This document shows positions 25,913-35,193 of a stretch of DNA of 64,000 nucleotides, in pieces. The notes under the pieces were generated by a model. That model ran no database searches, had not been told where the DNA came from, and worked only from the letters and a program-made list of their open reading frames with translations. Numbering within the stretch: position 1 is the stretch's first letter; each line of letters starts with the position of its first letter. Source of the DNA: Pseudomonas fulva NBRC 16637 = DSM 17717 (GTDB lineage: Bacteria > Pseudomonadota > Gammaproteobacteria > Pseudomonadales > Pseudomonadaceae); assembly GCF_000730565.1 (NCBI RefSeq), contig NZ_BBIQ01000006.1:1-64000 (forward strand). The letters are read 5' to 3'. The position numbers were made by a program, and so were the translations under genes.

Positions 25913-27397
25913 ATGACCGTTGTCGAGCTTCATCAAATCCTTGCCCGAGGTGAAGACAGTCGCCATCAGTTCAAGCGCGACTTCACTAATATCGACGCTT
26001 TGGCAGCCGAGTTGGTAGCGTTTGCCAATACGTTCGGTGGTTATCTATTGATCGGTGTAGACGACTCTGGCGCGGTTAGCGGGCTGAGTAGCGACGACAT
26101 TGCACGGCTCAATCAGGTGCTCTCGAATGCGGCGTCGCAGAATGTTCGCCCGGCGATCAACCCGCTAACCAGCAATCTCCATACCGAGCAAGGGCTGATC
26201 ATGGTGGTGACTGTCGAACAAGGGCTGAACAAGCCCTATGTCGACAGCCAAGGGAGCGTTTGGGTAAAAAGCGGCGCTGATAAGCGCCGGGTCACAGCTC
26301 GTGAAGAGCTGCAGCGCTTATTTCAACAGGCGGGGCTGGTGTGCGCCGATGCGGTACCGGTCACGGGTAGCAGCGAGGCCGATATCGATACCAAAGCGCT
26401 TGGCGAATACTTCCAAAGGCGCTTTCGGCAAAGCCCCGAACAGACAGGTTTGGAAACCACCCGCATCCTGGAAGATCTTGGCCTCGCCAATAGCAGCACA
26501 CCCAATTTGGCTGGCCTGCTGCTGTTCGGCCAAGCGCCACAACGGCTGTGCCCGGCATTCGACATCAAGGCGGTGGCGTTTCCCGGGACAGTGCTCCACG
26601 ACCGCCACTACCTTGATAGCGAAGACATCGGCGGCAACCTGCCGGAGCAATACCGGCGTAGCCTGGCCTTCATTAAGCGCAACCTACGCCATGTGCAGCG
26701 CGAACAGGGCTTTAATACCCTTGGGCAGTTGGAAGTGCCGGAGGAGGTGTTCGAGGAGTTGCTGGTCAATGCTCTGATCCACCGCGACTACTTCGTCAGC
26801 GCCTCCATCCGGATCATGATCTTCGCCGATCGCATCGAATTGGTCAGCCCCGGGCACCTGCCTGACCTGCTCGATACCGAGAAAATTCGCTTCGGCCTGT
26901 CCAACCGTCGTAATCCGACGCTCACTTCCCATGCGGTGCACATTCTCCCCTATCGCGGTTTGGGTACCGGCATCCCGCGTGCTATCGACGCTTGGCCAAT
27001 GATCCGACTGGAGGACGACCGGCAGAGTAATCAATTCAAGGTGGTGATTCAGCGCGCTGTCGAAAGCGGGCCTCTTGAGGGGCTAAGCAGGGGCCAAGTA
27101 GGGACTAAGTCGGGACCAAGTAGGGACCAAGTGGGGACTAAGCCGGCGCTAGACGGTATATCCATGCAGCCAGAGCAGGTAACGCTGATACGCAGCGTTA
27201 CAGATGAGCACACCGTACCAGAGCTGATGGCTTTCGTTGGGCGGAACAGCCGCACCAAGTTCCGCGATCAGGTATTGGCCCCACTACTGGCGCTTGGCGT
27301 GGTCGAGATGACCATTCCAGACAAGCCCAACAGCAGTAAACAACGCTATCGCCTGACTGCGGCCGGTCGAGAGCTAAAACGCTCTTTAGACGGCTGA
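25913..27397 (+). CDS. AlbA_2/Schlafen-type ATP-binding protein with C-terminal winged helix
   Basis: The 494-residue protein starts with an AlbA_2 (Schlafen-like) domain (residues ~10-125: DSRHQFKRD, FANTFGGYLLIGVDDSG). A GHKL-type ATPase-like region follows (~260-380: EELLVNALIHRDYF, IELVSPGHLPD, RGLGTGIPRAI), and then a C-terminal winged helix (LTAAGRELKRSL). Between the last two lies a short repetitive linker (GQVGTK, RDQVGTK) encoded by six 11-base repeats. Proteins of this kind often sit inside type I restriction operons, here 85 bases after hsdR and 66 before hsdM. Their exact job is unsettled; regulation of the restriction system or an added anti-phage activity are both possible. Confidence 0.87.
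   Translation: MTVVELHQILARGEDSRHQFKRDFTNIDALAAELVAFANTFGGYLLIGVDDSGAVSGLSSDDIARLNQVLSNAASQNVRPAINPLTSNLHTEQGLIMVVTVEQGLNKPYVDSQGSVWVKSGADKRRVTAREELQRLFQQAGLVCADAVPVTGSSEADIDTKALGEYFQRRFRQSPEQTGLETTRILEDLGLANSSTPNLAGLLLFGQAPQRLCPAFDIKAVAFPGTVLHDRHYLDSEDIGGNLPEQYRRSLAFIKRNLRHVQREQGFNTLGQLEVPEEVFEELLVNALIHRDYFVSASIRIMIFADRIELVSPGHLPDLLDTEKIRFGLSNRRNPTLTSHAVHILPYRGLGTGIPRAIDAWPMIRLEDDRQSNQFKVVIQRAVESGPLEGLSRGQVGTKSGPSRDQVGTKPALDGISMQPEQVTLIRSVTDEHTVPELMAFVGRNSRTKFRDQVLAPLLALGVVEMTIPDKPNSSKQRYRLTAAGRELKRSLDG
27079..27144 (+). repeat. Six tandem 11-bp repeats inside the AlbA-like gene
   Basis: The units are GGGGCTAAGCA, GGGGCCAAGTA, GGGACTAAGTC, GGGACCAAGTA, GGGACCAAGTG and GGGACTAAGCC. Because 11 is not a multiple of three, gain or loss of one unit shifts the frame and would remove the C-terminal winged helix; three units together encode an 11-residue repeat. 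Confidence 0.85.
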
Positions 27398-27463
27398 GCC
27401 AAGCCAACCACTTCTTTGCGCCAGTGCAATCAGGCGCTTTACAAATTTCGCCACAGGTACCCC

Positions 27464-29005
27464 ATGACCAACTCCGATATCGTCCAGAAGCTCTGGAACC
27501 TCTGCGACGTCCTGCGCGACGACGGCATCAACTACAGCGACTACGTCACCGAACTCGTGCTGCTGCTGTTCATCAAGATGGAATATGAGCAGGTGCAGAA
27601 CAACGATAGCTTCGGCCACAAACTGCCCGAAGGCGCGCGCTGGCCAGACCTGGCTGGCAAGTCCGGCGTTAACCTGCTCAATCACTACCGCCAGATGCTG
27701 CTGGACCTTGGCAAAAACTCGGACCCGCTGATTGCTGCCATCTACGCCGATGCTCAAACTCGCCTCAAGGAACCGCGCCACCTTGAGCAACTGATCAAGA
27801 GCCTCGACGGCATCGACTGGTTCAGCGCCCGCCAAGACGGCCTCGGTGATCTTTATGAAGGCCTGTTGGAAAAGAACGCCAGCGAGACCAAATCTGGCGC
27901 CGGCCAGTACTTCACCCCTCGCCCGCTGATTGACAGCATCATCCGCTGCATCAAGCCGCAACCGGGCGAGACCATACAAGACCCGGCCGCCGGTACAGCG
28001 GGCTTTTTGATTGCTGCTGATGCTTACATCAAAAGCCAAACCGACGATTACTACGACCTAGACGCCAAAGCCCAGGCATTCCAGCGCAATCGCGCCTTTG
28101 TTGGCGTAGAACTGGTGCCCGGCACTCGCCGTCTGGCGCTAATGAACACACTGCTGCATGGCATGGAAGGCGACGAAGAAGGCGTAGTGCACCTGGGCAA
28201 CGCCCTTGGGCAAACCGGCGCCAACCTGCCAAAAGTCGACGTAATTCTTTCCAACCCACCGTTCGGCACCGCCAAGGGCGGCGGCGGCCCGACCCGTGAC
28301 GACCTCACCTACCGCACCAGCAACAAGCAGCTAGCCTTCCTCCAGCATATCTATCGCGGCCTCAAGCCCGGTGGCCGCGCCGCCATAGTGCTGCCGGACA
28401 ACGTGCTGTTCGAGGCGGGCGTCGGCACCGAGGTCCGCCGCGACCTGATGGACAAGTGCAACCTGCATACCATCCTGCGTCTGCCCACTGGCATCTTCTA
28501 CGCACAGGGCGTGAAGACCAACGTGCTGTTTTTTCAGAAGGGCACCGTGGAAAACCCGCGACAGGAGGAAGGTTGCACTAAGCGCGTTTGGATCTTTGAC
28601 CTGCGCAGTAATATGCCCAGTTTCGGCAAGCGTACCCCATTCGGTCCCACTCACCTCAAGCCGTTCGAGGACGCCTATGGCTATACCCCCGACGGCGAAA
28701 GCCCACGCGCCGAGAACGTCGAAGGTATCGGTGAAAACAGCCGCTTCCGATGCTTTACCCGCGATTACATCCGCAACGAGCGTGGTGACTCCCTGGATAT
28801 CAGTTGGCTAAAGGACGACAGCAGCCTGGATGCTGCCGACCTGCCCACTCCGGAAGTACTGGCGGGTGAGGCGATGGCTGAATTGACCGAGGCACTGCGT
28901 GAGCTGGAAGAGCTGATGAAGGCGCTAGGGGCGGGGGATGAAGTTGCGGCGCAGAAGCAGTTGATGGCTGAGGTCATGGGGTTGGAAGTGAGGATTGAAG
29001 AATGA
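27464..29005 (+). CDS. hsdM: Type I restriction-modification methyltransferase subunit
   Basis: The 513-residue N6-adenine methyltransferase has an N-terminal helical domain (SDIVQKLWNLCDVLRDDGI), SAM motif I DPAAGTAGFL near residue 173, and the catalytic NPPF motif near residue 262 (ILSNPPFGTAKGG). ATG 27464 gives the usual N-terminus; earlier codons in frame are not supported. The stop overlaps the hsdS start (ATGA). With HsdS it methylates the host sites, and with HsdR it forms the restriction complex. Confidence 0.95.
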   Translation: MTNSDIVQKLWNLCDVLRDDGINYSDYVTELVLLLFIKMEYEQVQNNDSFGHKLPEGARWPDLAGKSGVNLLNHYRQMLLDLGKNSDPLIAAIYADAQTRLKEPRHLEQLIKSLDGIDWFSARQDGLGDLYEGLLEKNASETKSGAGQYFTPRPLIDSIIRCIKPQPGETIQDPAAGTAGFLIAADAYIKSQTDDYYDLDAKAQAFQRNRAFVGVELVPGTRRLALMNTLLHGMEGDEEGVVHLGNALGQTGANLPKVDVILSNPPFGTAKGGGGPTRDDLTYRTSNKQLAFLQHIYRGLKPGGRAAIVLPDNVLFEAGVGTEVRRDLMDKCNLHTILRLPTGIFYAQGVKTNVLFFQKGTVENPRQEEGCTKRVWIFDLRSNMPSFGKRTPFGPTHLKPFEDAYGYTPDGESPRAENVEGIGENSRFRCFTRDYIRNERGDSLDISWLKDDSSLDAADLPTPEVLAGEAMAELTEALRELEELMKALGAGDEVAAQKQLMAEVMGLEVRIEE

Positions 29006-30318
29006 GTGCTTCTCCTGCTAGCTGGAGTCTAGTAAAGCTTGGTGACATTTCCGAGTTTAAATACGGAAAAGCATTACCCGCGACTGTACGAGACGGTGGA
29101 GAGTTTCCTGTCTACGGGTCGAATGGAATTGTCGGCCAGCACTCGAGGTGGCTTTCCGTTGCCCCCACAATTATCATTGGGAGAAAGGGCAGCGTCGGAG
29201 AGGTTTGCTTTTCGGATAAAAATTGCTCGCCTATTGATACAACCTACTATGTCGATTCATTCAAATGCCTCGAGCCTAAATTTTGCTTTTATCTTTTGAA
29301 GACTCTTAGGCTTGGCGACCTTAACAAATCGACTGCCATCCCCGGACTTAATAGGCAGGATGCATATAATTTAGAGATAGGGCTGCCTCCATTAGCTGAA
29401 CAAACCCGCATCGCTACCAAGCTCGACGAACTACTGGCCCAGGTCGATACCCTGAAAGCCCGTATCGACGGCATCCCAGCGCTGCTCAAACGCTTTCGTC
29501 AATCCGTGCTCGCCGCCGCGGTTTCCGGGCGGTTAACGGAGGAATGGCGCGCGAAGAACGGCGCCAAAATAGACGTAGAAGGCTCAACGGCGGAGACTTC
29601 AGAAGAGTTTGCATGGCCTATGGTTCGCCTCGGGGATGTAGCTTTAGATTTTTCATATGGCAGCTCTGCCAAATCTCAACCTGCCGGAGATATCCCTGTC
29701 CTTCGAATGGGGAATATCCAAGGTGGCCGCTTGGTTTGGGATGACCTGGTCTTTTCTTCCAACCCGGAGGAAATCAAGAAGTACTCTCTGCAGGTGGGAG
29801 ACGTGCTATTCAACAGAACAAACAGCCCTGAGCTGGTCGGCAAAACTGCGATGTACAAGGGAGAACAACCTGCCATTTATGCAGGGTATCTGATTCGAGT
29901 CAGGTGCTCCGAGCGCCTTACCTCTGACTTCCTAAACTACTGCCTGAACAGCCCTCAAGGAAAAGATTACTGCTGGCAAGTCAAAACCGATGGGGTCAGC
30001 CAGTCAAATATCAACGCAAAAAAACTGGCTGATTTCCGGTTTGGTTTGCCCTCCACTGAGGAGCAATCTGAAATAGTCCGTTACGTCGACCAACTGTTCT
30101 CTTTCGCTGAACGGTTGGAAGCCAGAATCAGCGACGCCAGAATACGTATTGACCGCCTGACCCAAAGCATTCTCGCCAAAGCATTCAGAGGCGATCTCGT
30201 GCCGCAAGATCCGAACGACGAACCAGCCGACATGCTGTTGAATCGCATCAAGGCCCAACGCGCCGCCGCCCCTAAAGACAAGCGCGGTCGCCGATCTACC
30301 ACGGAAGGCAAAGCCTGA
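29002..30318 (+). CDS. hsdS: Type I restriction specificity subunit
   Basis: The 438-residue protein has two target-recognition domains, each followed by a conserved helix. The first half opens SWSLVKLGDISEFKYGKAL and ends LPPLAEQTRIATKLDELLAQ; the second opens WPMVRLGDVALDF and ends LPSTEEQSEIVRYVDQLFSF. This two-TRD layout predicts a bipartite target. The base composition of the first TRD (29050-29390) is visibly AT-richer than its surroundings, as expected for a swapped recognition domain. It is followed 20 bases later by mrr. Confidence 0.93.
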   Translation: MSASPASWSLVKLGDISEFKYGKALPATVRDGGEFPVYGSNGIVGQHSRWLSVAPTIIIGRKGSVGEVCFSDKNCSPIDTTYYVDSFKCLEPKFCFYLLKTLRLGDLNKSTAIPGLNRQDAYNLEIGLPPLAEQTRIATKLDELLAQVDTLKARIDGIPALLKRFRQSVLAAAVSGRLTEEWRAKNGAKIDVEGSTAETSEEFAWPMVRLGDVALDFSYGSSAKSQPAGDIPVLRMGNIQGGRLVWDDLVFSSNPEEIKKYSLQVGDVLFNRTNSPELVGKTAMYKGEQPAIYAGYLIRVRCSERLTSDFLNYCLNSPQGKDYCWQVKTDGVSQSNINAKKLADFRFGLPSTEEQSEIVRYVDQLFSFAERLEARISDARIRIDRLTQSILAKAFRGDLVPQDPNDEPADMLLNRIKAQRAAAPKDKRGRRSTTEGKA

Positions 30319-30338
30319 CATCAGGAAGAAAACAAACC

Positions 30339-31274
30339 ATGTCCGTTCCGACCTACGATCAGTTCATCGAGCCCGTCCTGCGTTTTCTCGCCGCCCATCC
30401 GGAGGGTGCCAATGCGGGCGAGGCTCACGAAGCAGCCGCCCTGGCGCTTGGCCTGAGCGAAGCGCAACGGCAGGAGACCATCGCCAGCGGCCAGGCCACC
30501 TATAAAAACCGCTCAGGCTGGGCGCATGATCGGCTGAAGCGCGCCGGCTATTCCAGCAGCGCAAAGCGTGGCTACTGGCAGCTGACCGATACCGGCCGCG
30601 CATTCGCTCAGGCCAACCCTGCCCCGTTGAGCGCAGAACAGGTCGAGTATCTAGCTGTGAACTTCATGAGCGTGAAGCTGAAGACAGCGCCGGACGCCGC
30701 CTCGCTGGATGAAAGCAACGACACGTCAACGCCGATTGCCCAGACCGACCTCGCCACTAGCAGCCCGCAGGAGCGATTGAACCAAGCCATCCTCGAGCTG
30801 CGTACCAGCGTCGCGGGCGACCTGCTGGACAGCCTGCTGCAAGCGAGCCCGACGCGCTTCGAGCACATCGTACTCGACGTGCTGCACAGCCTGGGCTACG
30901 GCGCGAATCGTCAGGCGCTGCAACAAGTCGGCGGTAGTGGCGACGGCGGCATTGACGGCGTGATCTCGCTGGACGCGCTGGGGCTGGAAAAAGTCTACGT
31001 GCAGGCCAAACGCTGGCAGAGCACCGTCGGGCGCCCCGACCTGCAAGCGTTTTATGGCGCCCTGGCCGGACAGAAAGCCAAACGCGGTGTATTCATCACC
31101 ACTTCCGGCTTCACCGCCCAGGCCGTTGACTTCGCGCGCTCGGTTGAGGGGCTGGTGCTGGTCGATGGCAAACGCCTGGTCAATCTGATGCTCGACCACG
31201 AGGTGAGCATCAGCTCGCAGCTTTACAAGGTGCCCAGGCTCGACAGCGATTACTTTGAAGAATCGCTCGGCTGA
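30339..31274 (+). CDS. mrr: Mrr-family restriction endonuclease
   Basis: The 311-residue protein has an N-terminal winged-helix Mrr_N domain (to ~100) and a C-terminal PD-(D/E)xK Mrr catalytic domain with GDGGIDGVI (Asp206) and VYVQAKRW (Gln222, Lys224). Mrr enzymes cut DNA carrying foreign methylation. AGGAAG before ATG 30339 supports the start. It ends the hsd operon, and its role beside a type I system and a Dam-type methylase would be to cut phage DNA that carries the wrong methyl marks. Confidence 0.92.
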   Translation: MSVPTYDQFIEPVLRFLAAHPEGANAGEAHEAAALALGLSEAQRQETIASGQATYKNRSGWAHDRLKRAGYSSSAKRGYWQLTDTGRAFAQANPAPLSAEQVEYLAVNFMSVKLKTAPDAASLDESNDTSTPIAQTDLATSSPQERLNQAILELRTSVAGDLLDSLLQASPTRFEHIVLDVLHSLGYGANRQALQQVGGSGDGGIDGVISLDALGLEKVYVQAKRWQSTVGRPDLQAFYGALAGQKAKRGVFITTSGFTAQAVDFARSVEGLVLVDGKRLVNLMLDHEVSISSQLYKVPRLDSDYFEESLG

Positions 31275-31663
31275 CCCGACGCTTCAGCCCCCACTACCAG
31301 AGCGAAACAGGGGGGCGCTCCTGCGTGACTTGAAATCTAAAAGATGAGAGTAGCCATCAAAAGCCGCCCACCAAACTTCGATCTAGAATCCTGATGGAAG
31401 CTGAGCTCAAAAAGCACCATCCATCGGAATCCAGACCACGCAGCGTTCCAGCTGGTATCCTGAGCAAGTCGACCAATCAATTATTAATCATAAAAAACAA
31501 CTAGATATAGACTTGTTTCAAATTACCCCGGCTCAGCAATCTACGATATCAATGTATCTATGACCGCGAGTCGGCACTTGAGATTTCGGATACACAGCGT
31601 CAATCCGACAGCCCAGACGTCCCTGGAACCACGCTCAGGAATAGCCCATCCCATCCAAATCCT
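31275..31663. other. AT-rich gap after mrr, no gene seen
   Basis: The stretch has only short frames without ribosome sites. Around 31480-31560 it is clearly AT-rich (TCAATTATTAATCATAAAAA), unlike the surrounding chromosome. It probably marks the edge between the restriction operon and the repeat region. Confidence 0.4.
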
Positions 31664-31950
31664 CAGACTTCCCCCCTTCCCTGTGGTCCATTCCCCAAAG
31701 ATACTCTCCTCCCCTGTTTCCCGTTGCATAAGCCTTCTCTGCGTCCTAGTCTCACCCTGTCGTTGCCAACCCAACCCAATGACACGACTTTTACAGGCCG
31801 CAGCGGTAAACAACTAAGCGGTCGCCCTTATGGCGGCTGTTACGTGCGGGCACGCTTGCGTGCGCCGGATCTTGTTGTTTCCGCCGGTCTGTCAACCCAC
31901 GTACAGCTGCCACCCTCCTGGCAGGACGCAGTTTGCCGCCGCATCACCCT
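31664..31950 (+). repeat. Structured leader repeat, copy R1 (no gene attached)
   Basis: This starts with CCCTGTGGTCCATTCCCCAA and carries a cloverleaf-like core at 31832-31911. GGCGGCTGT pairs with ACAGCTGCC at the ends, extended by ACGTG/CACGT with single-base bulges. Inside is GCACG-CTTG-CGTGC and a CCGG...CCGG hairpin. The middle heptamer CTGTCAA is at 31889-31895. No small gene follows; copy R2 begins about 60 bases later. Confidence 0.6.
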
Positions 31951-32013
31951 GCATAAATCGCAGCGCTAAAGCTCCGGCACACCAATAACCAGTACGTCTA
32001 AAACAACCCCTAA

Positions 32014-32296
32014 ACTTTCGGATTTGTTTCCTTCCCTGTAGTCCATTTCCCAAAGATACTCCCAACCCGCCTTTCCCATTGCGGTCGTTTTTCCGCCCCC
32101 TTAGTCTCAGCACGTCGTTGCACATCAACGACTAGCTTTGACAGGCTGATGACGACCAAACACGCGGATGCCTATGGCGGCTGTGTGTGGGGCACCTCGT
32201 GTGCGCCGGTTTGGTCTTCACCGGTCTGTCAACCCATGCACAGCTGCCACCACTTGTTTGACAGCAAGCGTTGGTCGCTCCACTGAGGACCAGAAC
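32014..32296 (+). repeat. Structured leader repeat, copy R2
   Basis: This copy starts ACTTTCGGATTTGTTTCCTT and ends at the start codon of the first small gene. A 5' hairpin GTCGTTG-CACAT-CAACGAC lies at 32114-32132. The core at 32176-32248 closes with a 16-bp helix (three G-U pairs) around GCAC-CTCGT-GTGC and CCGGT...ACCGG. TTGACAG occurs at 32138 and 32258, and its complement CTGTCAA at 32226, so the middle copy can pair with either side. Confidence 0.7.
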
Positions 32297-32539
32297 ATGC
32301 TAAAGATCGTCCCGGATCCACCACCTCCACCCGCCACCCTGGAAGACACCCTAACCCTAGCCGCCGACTACGCCCTCTGCGCCGAAGCCGTGGCCCAACA
32401 AGCCCTCCTCATGCAGCCCCGCTCCCCGGCAGCCCCACTGATCATGGCCTCCATGCACGAGCTCGAATCCCTACGCCGCCTGCTGGAATCCGCCCTCCTT
32501 CAAATCCATCACCCTCCCTCGCGACACCCCACGCACTAA
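32297..32539 (+). CDS. Small conserved Pseudomonas protein, copy A
   Basis: The 80-residue protein opens MLKIVPDPPPPPATLEDTL and continues with a predicted helical hairpin and a His/Pro-rich tail. It belongs to a family of short Pseudomonas proteins of unknown function that usually sit next to DUF3077 genes; I cannot name it with certainty. It is expressed directly downstream of leader R2. Copy B at 35512-35754 differs by one residue. Together with the next gene it forms a duplicated unit. Confidence 0.72.
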   Translation: MLKIVPDPPPPPATLEDTLTLAADYALCAEAVAQQALLMQPRSPAAPLIMASMHELESLRRLLESALLQIHHPPSRHPTH

Positions 32540-32627
32540 CCCTCAAGCCCCTGGCTCAATCAAAACGGCAGTAACCCAGCCGCAGCACAAAAACAGCCAG
32601 CCCAAAAAACTTCAGGGAGCCACACCC

Positions 32628-32891
32628 ATGTCCACCCCAGACACCCCCTGCACCCCAGGCCAAACCGTCTTCTACCAAGGCGAAAACCACACCCACGCGC
32701 TGTTCCGCATCGAGCCCGGCATACCCTGCCAACACGCCCGCGAACAGGCTTCGGAATTGATGGGTTACGCCCGCGACCTCACCCTCGAAGGCTTGATGGA
32801 AGACAAACCCAAACTGATCTGGGCCGCCCACTACCTCTGCGCACTCGGCAAAGCCCTGCTGGACGACGCTGAACTGGGCATGATGCGCTGA
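32628..32891 (+). CDS. DUF3077-like protein, copy A
   Basis: The 87-residue protein contains HALFRIEPGIPCQHAREQAS and ends with HYLCALGKALLDDAELGMM. This matches the pattern of DUF3077 proteins, which occur in several copies per Pseudomonas genome and have no known function. CAGGGAG upstream is a good ribosome site. It lies 88 bases after the first small gene, and both are probably on one transcript led by the structured leader. Copy B is at 35843-36106, differing near the N-terminus. Confidence 0.75.
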   Translation: MSTPDTPCTPGQTVFYQGENHTHALFRIEPGIPCQHAREQASELMGYARDLTLEGLMEDKPKLIWAAHYLCALGKALLDDAELGMMR

Positions 32892-33038
32892 GCCTCCGGA
32901 TCCCGGCGAAACGAGTCTGCTCGTAGCGCCGGGTCCGGCTCGTGGCTAAAGCTTGTAGGAGCTCTGAAGGAGTCGTGAGAAATTCGACGATCCAAGCCTA
33001 AGCCTTAATCGTTTCTTATCGCCTTCAAATCTGGCGCC

Positions 33039-34040
33039 TCACGCCGGCACATAGAAATACGTCAGCGGCACCAAACGCTTGGTCTCCGGATCAGTAGCTG
33101 GGTAATGCGCCATCAATGTGCGAGCCAACTCGTCCAAGGTCCACATGGTCAGGTGTACATTGGCTCGCTCCCCTTCGTACAAAGCTTCCTTAGTGAATCC
33201 GCCTGTACTCACATAGAGCCCGCGATCATCTTTGTGACGTCCACCTAGGAAGCTACGAATCTCATTACTACCCATACGCGCGCTACGGTGCTTAACCTCG
33301 ACGACGATGCGCGGGGGCTCGAAGCCGAAGCCGTCAGGGGAGGCAATGATGTCTTTGCCCCGGTCAGCCCCTGCTGGAGATACGAGCGTTTTGTAACCCA
33401 TCGCACGCAAAATGCCTGCTACCAGCTCTTGCATCTCTGACCAGTCCAAACCGTTGATCTGATCTTTAATGCGTTCGAATGCAATCTCTTGAACGCCTTT
33501 CAAGGGGTCTTCCAGGGCCTCAGGGTCTTCAATCGCTTCCTTTGGCGTGGGAGAAAACACTTTCCCGTTGGCAAGCGCCAGCAGCTCTTTCTGCGCCTCC
33601 TCCGCCACGTTGAACACCGTCAACGTCGAGCCGAGGCTGTTGCGGCTAGCGCTGGTTAATTTGTCCCTATCAACTTCGTGGGGGGACCACTCCACGGCAC
33701 GCGTTAGTGACATGCCGTCTTCCGCTAGGTCCGCTCGATAGACGCATTCGCCCACGAACAGCCCAACGAGATAAGTCCTGTTTGCAGGTGAATAGGTGAC
33801 CACCGCATCACCTGCTTTCACTTCGTTAACGAATCGGAATACCTGAGAGGCACCTGACACAGCACTGGCGTCTTTGATGCCAGGTTGGAGGTTTTTGTAA
33901 GCCTGAATCAGTGCTTTGCGCGAGACCCCTGGCTTAGCCTCTATCGCAAACTGTCCCCAGCCAATCGCAGCTAAGTTGCGGTCTCTGAAATCGTCATAGA
34001 GGCGTCCACCGTCGCCTCGGATCATCCACATGGTCGGCAT
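33039..34040 (-). CDS. Restriction endonuclease with N-terminal binding domain and Mrr-like nuclease
   Basis: The 333-residue protein has an N-terminal domain of about 150 residues (MWMIRGDGGRLYDDF, AGDAVVTYSPANRTYLVG), which resembles modified-base or nucleotide-binding modules placed before type IV nucleases. A C-terminal Mrr_cat domain follows, with GADRGKDII (Asp230) and IVVEVKHR (Glu248, Lys250). AGGAAA before ATG 34040 is the ribosome site. It is divergent from the NERD gene and lies between the duplicated small-gene units. It probably cuts modified foreign DNA. Confidence 0.85.
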   Translation of the reverse strand: MPTMWMIRGDGGRLYDDFRDRNLAAIGWGQFAIEAKPGVSRKALIQAYKNLQPGIKDASAVSGASQVFRFVNEVKAGDAVVTYSPANRTYLVGLFVGECVYRADLAEDGMSLTRAVEWSPHEVDRDKLTSASRNSLGSTLTVFNVAEEAQKELLALANGKVFSPTPKEAIEDPEALEDPLKGVQEIAFERIKDQINGLDWSEMQELVAGILRAMGYKTLVSPAGADRGKDIIASPDGFGFEPPRIVVEVKHRSARMGSNEIRSFLGGRHKDDRGLYVSTGGFTKEALYEGERANVHLTMWTLDELARTLMAHYPATDPETKRLVPLTYFYVPA

Positions 34041-34273
34041 CTGCAGTTTTCCTAACCTTGGTTTTGAGGGGACCTAGCAATCTGTGTGTGGGAAGTGAAC
34101 GCACTCATTCCAACAGGTACAACTAATTGGCCATCACTCTATAATGCGGCCCCGCCGGGCGGGTTGCGCTGCGTCATCTGCGCTCGATCAAACCGGCGGA
34201 GCCTGGTTTCCAACCCAATCAAGAAACGGGTCACACCCAGGCACCACAATCCCGATCTTCACAAGGTTAAGAA

Positions 34274-35044
34274 ATGGACGTCACCACCCTCCTCAGCCAG
34301 CACTGGGGCACACTGAGCTGGTTCATTCCGCTCGTCATCTGCATCTCAATACTGAAAACGCCAGCTGCCAAAGGCTACCTCGGCGAGCTACTCGTGCGCT
34401 TTTTCATATGGCTAGAGCTGGATGACAAAACGTATCACCGGGTACATAACGTGACCCTAGACACGCCAGACGGCACGACGCAGATCGATCACGTCATCGT
34501 GTCTATGTACGGCATTTTCGTGCTCGAAACTAAAAACATGAGGGGATGGATTTTTGGTTCGGAGCGCCAACCCCAATGGACGCAAAAGCTCTTCAAGCGC
34601 ACGTTCAAGTTCCAGAACCCGCTGCGTCAAAACTATAAACACCTGAAAGCCCTTGAAGCCACCCTGGAGGTAGCGCCTGAGCACCTTCACTCGATCATCA
34701 CCTTCGTCGGTGATAGCAGGTTCAAAACCGAAATGCCGCCAAATGTCACCCACGGCAGCAGGTTTATCCGGTATATCAAGTCCTTCACACAGCCCGTATT
34801 CACGGCCTCTGAAGTTGATACGCTGGTTCAAAATCTGTTGGATGGAAGGCGGGCACCTTCACTTGCAACGCACCGCGAGCACGTGGAGAACCTGAAGCGA
34901 CGCAGTGATCCCACAGCCGACAGGCAATGTCCGAAATGCGGCAGTGCGCTACTGGTGCGGACTATCAAAACAGGTGCTAATGCCGGCCAACAATTCTGGG
35001 GATGCTCGACATTCCCGAAGTGCAGAACGCGGCAGAGTTTCTAG
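34274..35044 (+). CDS. NERD-domain nuclease-like protein with zinc ribbon
   Basis: The 256-residue protein has one N-terminal membrane segment (WFIPLVICISILK), a NERD domain (~35-160) with TQIDHVIVS (Asp72) and FVLETKNMRG (Glu85, Lys87) forming a PD-(D/E)xK-like core, and a C-terminal topoisomerase-type zinc ribbon (CPKCGSAL with a second Cys pair in GCSTFPKC). It is probably membrane-anchored and acts on DNA or RNA. It is divergent from the Mrr-like gene by 233 bases, and both sit between the duplicated units. Confidence 0.85.
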   Translation: MDVTTLLSQHWGTLSWFIPLVICISILKTPAAKGYLGELLVRFFIWLELDDKTYHRVHNVTLDTPDGTTQIDHVIVSMYGIFVLETKNMRGWIFGSERQPQWTQKLFKRTFKFQNPLRQNYKHLKALEATLEVAPEHLHSIITFVGDSRFKTEMPPNVTHGSRFIRYIKSFTQPVFTASEVDTLVQNLLDGRRAPSLATHREHVENLKRRSDPTADRQCPKCGSALLVRTIKTGANAGQQFWGCSTFPKCRTRQSF

Positions 35045-35193
35045 CCTAGAAAGCTTCTCAGAGTGCTCGCATGCTGCGGGTGCTCTGAGCTGAAACGTCT
35101 CCCATCAATTAGGACGGTCTCCGAGAAAGCCACCCAACATCGCTCCATCAATCACCTGATAATCCTACAGGCGACACGCTCAAAGCCCCCAGA

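Larger units (their letters stand above)
32297..32893 (+). repeat. ~600-bp direct duplication, left copy
   Basis: The two-gene unit here is nearly identical to 35512-36108 (same orientation, offset 3215). The spacer between the two genes is also conserved, so the whole unit was copied. Recombination between the copies would delete the Mrr-like and NERD genes that lie between. Confidence 0.88.

Noticed and set aside
27079-27144. CRISPR-like repeat array
   Set aside because: Units are 11 bases with no spacers and lie in frame inside a coding gene.
14758-31300. Second attachment site matching the ssrA 3' end
   Set aside because: I looked for the CGGGGGTTCAAATCCCC block downstream and did not find another copy in the window.
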